Assembly: GCA_021781255.1 (NCBI GenBank)
Contig: JAJXXG010000175.1
Span: forward strand, 1 to 6,405
Length of the DNA stretch: 6,405 nucleotides
Direction of reading: 5' to 3'
From: Acidobacteriota bacterium
GTDB lineage: Bacteria > Acidobacteriota > Terriglobia > Terriglobales > Acidobacteriaceae
In this document: piece after piece, positions 5,522 to 6,405 of the stretch
Layout: every line of letters starts with the position of its first letter
Position numbering within the stretch: position 1 is the first letter of the stretch
The notes under the pieces: model-generated
Told to the model about the DNA's origin: nothing
The model's input: the letters and a program-made list of their open reading frames with translations, nothing else
The model's database searches: none
Position numbers and translations under genes: made by a program

Positions 5522-6405
5522 TTATTGTCCGGAGGCGGCGGGCACGGGCTGTTTCCCTGCGGGCGGATTGGCAGGGGGCTCCTCGCCAACCGAGCGCAAG
5601 GCCCGGTCGATGACCAACCAGAGCTGATCGGTAGGCACCGCGCCGCCGCTGACTCTTTCGCCGTTCACAAACACGGCTGGTGTTCCGTCGATCTGCAAGG
5701 ATTGGGCTAGCTTCATGGATGCCTGGATCTGGGTTTCGTCCTGTTTGGCGATGCATGCGTTGAGGGTGGCGGCGTCGAGCTTGCCCACGGTGGCCTCCTG
5801 GCGCGCAATGCGGTCCAGTGCAGCGTAACTCTTGGCGATGTCGCGGTCCTCGCCGGTCACCTCCTGCCCGTGGGAGTGAAGGTAGTCGACGTACTCCCAG
5901 TAGACCGGGCCGCTTTGTGCAGCCAGGCAATTGGCGTCGACTGCGGCGTGCATGGCCCAGGGGTGCAACTCGGTGAGGGGGTCGTCCTTGTAGACGAAGC
6001 GCACGAGATTCTTGTAGTGGTCCATGGTGGCGGGGAAAAGCTCCTCATGCATGCGCGCGCAGTAAGGGCACTCGAGGTCGTCGAAGTTGATGACGGTCAC
6101 TTTGGCATCTGGGTTGCCGCGGACGGGACGTCCTGCGATAGGAATGGAGTCGGCGGGATCTGTGGTGAGATCGATTGAATCCATGTGAACGAGCTTGGAG
6201 TCGTCATCGGAGATGAGAAAGTCAAACTCGGATGATTTGCCATGATGCGAGAGGAGGATGGGCAGGGTCTGATAGCCCGTGAACTGGCTGGGCTTGCGCG
6301 AACCAATCTTCAAGTCAACGTCCGGGGGCAGGCCGAACTGGGAGCGGACCAGAACCTCAATGCGGCGGTTCAGGGCCGAATCGGGTGCCGAAGGGAGCGC
6401 GGGTT
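5522..6405 (-). CDS. DsbA-like thioredoxin-fold oxidoreductase with N-terminal extension (5' end outside window)
   Basis: Partial gene: the frame is open from the right edge (first full codon ends at 6403) to a TAA at 5524-5522, with 293 residues visible. The C-terminal about 200 residues form a DsbA/Thioredoxin_4-type domain: KVTVINFDDLECPYCARMHEE with the CPYC active site (6070-6059), a helical insert, and the cis-proline segment GTPAVFVNG (Pro codon 5680-5678). Proteins of this fold make or shuffle disulfides in the periplasm. Two further cysteines (codons 5929-5927 in DANCLA and 5755-5753 in NACIA) could pair structurally. Ahead of the fold lies an extension of 80 or more residues (RRIEVLVRSQFGLPPDVD, SHHGKSSEFDFLISDDDS) that I recall from acidobacterial proteins but cannot name as a domain. 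The tail is Pro/Ala-rich. A signal peptide would lie beyond the edge. The TTG at 6313 is not accepted as start because the extension continues upstream in frame. The isomerase gene follows on the same strand. Confidence 0.87.
   Translation of the reverse strand, partial: PALPSAPDSALNRRIEVLVRSQFGLPPDVDLKIGSRKPSQFTGYQTLPILLSHHGKSSEFDFLISDDDSKLVHMDSIDLTTDPADSIPIAGRPVRGNPDAKVTVINFDDLECPYCARMHEELFPATMDHYKNLVRFVYKDDPLTELHPWAMHAAVDANCLAAQSGPVYWEYVDYLHSHGQEVTGEDRDIAKSYAALDRIARQEATVGKLDAATLNACIAKQDETQIQASMKLAQSLQIDGTPAVFVNGERVSGGAVPTDQLWLVIDRALRSVGEEPPANPPAGKQPVPAASGQ

Noticed and set aside
5419..5589. N-terminal extension of the isomerase back to a TTG at 5589
   Set aside because: It would overlap the end of the DsbA-like gene and put about 57 Pro/Gly-rich residues before a good lipoprotein signal peptide. 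The TTG at 5418 has a ribosome binding site.
6311..6313. TTG at 6313 as the start of the DsbA-like gene
   Set aside because: The frame continues to the window edge with protein-like sequence that fits the rest of the extension, and a start here would leave an exported-type enzyme without a signal peptide.

Overview
The window looks like a chromosomal segment of a Gram-negative acidobacterium (class Terriglobia, formerly Acidobacteriia). This assignment is an inference from gene content and recalled family resemblance, because no marker gene such as rRNA is present. The clues are tandem ExbD genes followed by a TPR lipoprotein, a high-GC composition, two lipoproteins with clear lipoboxes, and a thioredoxin-fold protein with a long N-terminal extension of the kind I associate with acidobacterial genomes.

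Left part (1-1791, plus strand): the 3' end of one ExbD/TolR gene, a complete second ExbD/TolR gene and a TPR lipoprotein gene, closed by a strong rho-independent terminator at 1761-1791. This is probably the distal end of an operon whose upstream part (TonB and ExbB/TolQ-like genes) lies outside the window. The encoded proteins would form or assist a proton-driven inner-membrane motor acting on the outer membrane. The gap between exbD2 and the TPR gene is rich in potential hairpins.

Middle part (1793/1823-4174, plus strand): one secreted glycoside hydrolase of family 31, most like alpha-xylosidases, with all catalytic motifs in place. It starts just after the terminator, so its start codon and promoter are the least certain points. 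I favour a TTG at 1823 with a GAGGTG ribosome binding site.

Right part (4211-6405, minus strand): a DsbA-like thioredoxin-fold protein (CPYC active site), whose 5' end lies beyond the right edge, followed by a parvulin-type peptidyl-prolyl isomerase lipoprotein with a SurA-like N-terminal region. Together they look like an envelope-protein folding pair (disulfide chemistry plus proline isomerisation). A minus-strand terminator at 4211-4249 closes this unit, convergent to the GH31 gene.

There is no gene-free stretch longer than about 180 bases. I saw no tRNA, rRNA, CRISPR array, insertion sequence or phage signal, and nothing that makes a convincing wholly new system. The points most worth checking are the cysteine-bearing second ExbD with its TPR partner, the N-terminal extension of the DsbA-like protein, the GH31 nucleophile motif and the structured exbD-TPR gap.
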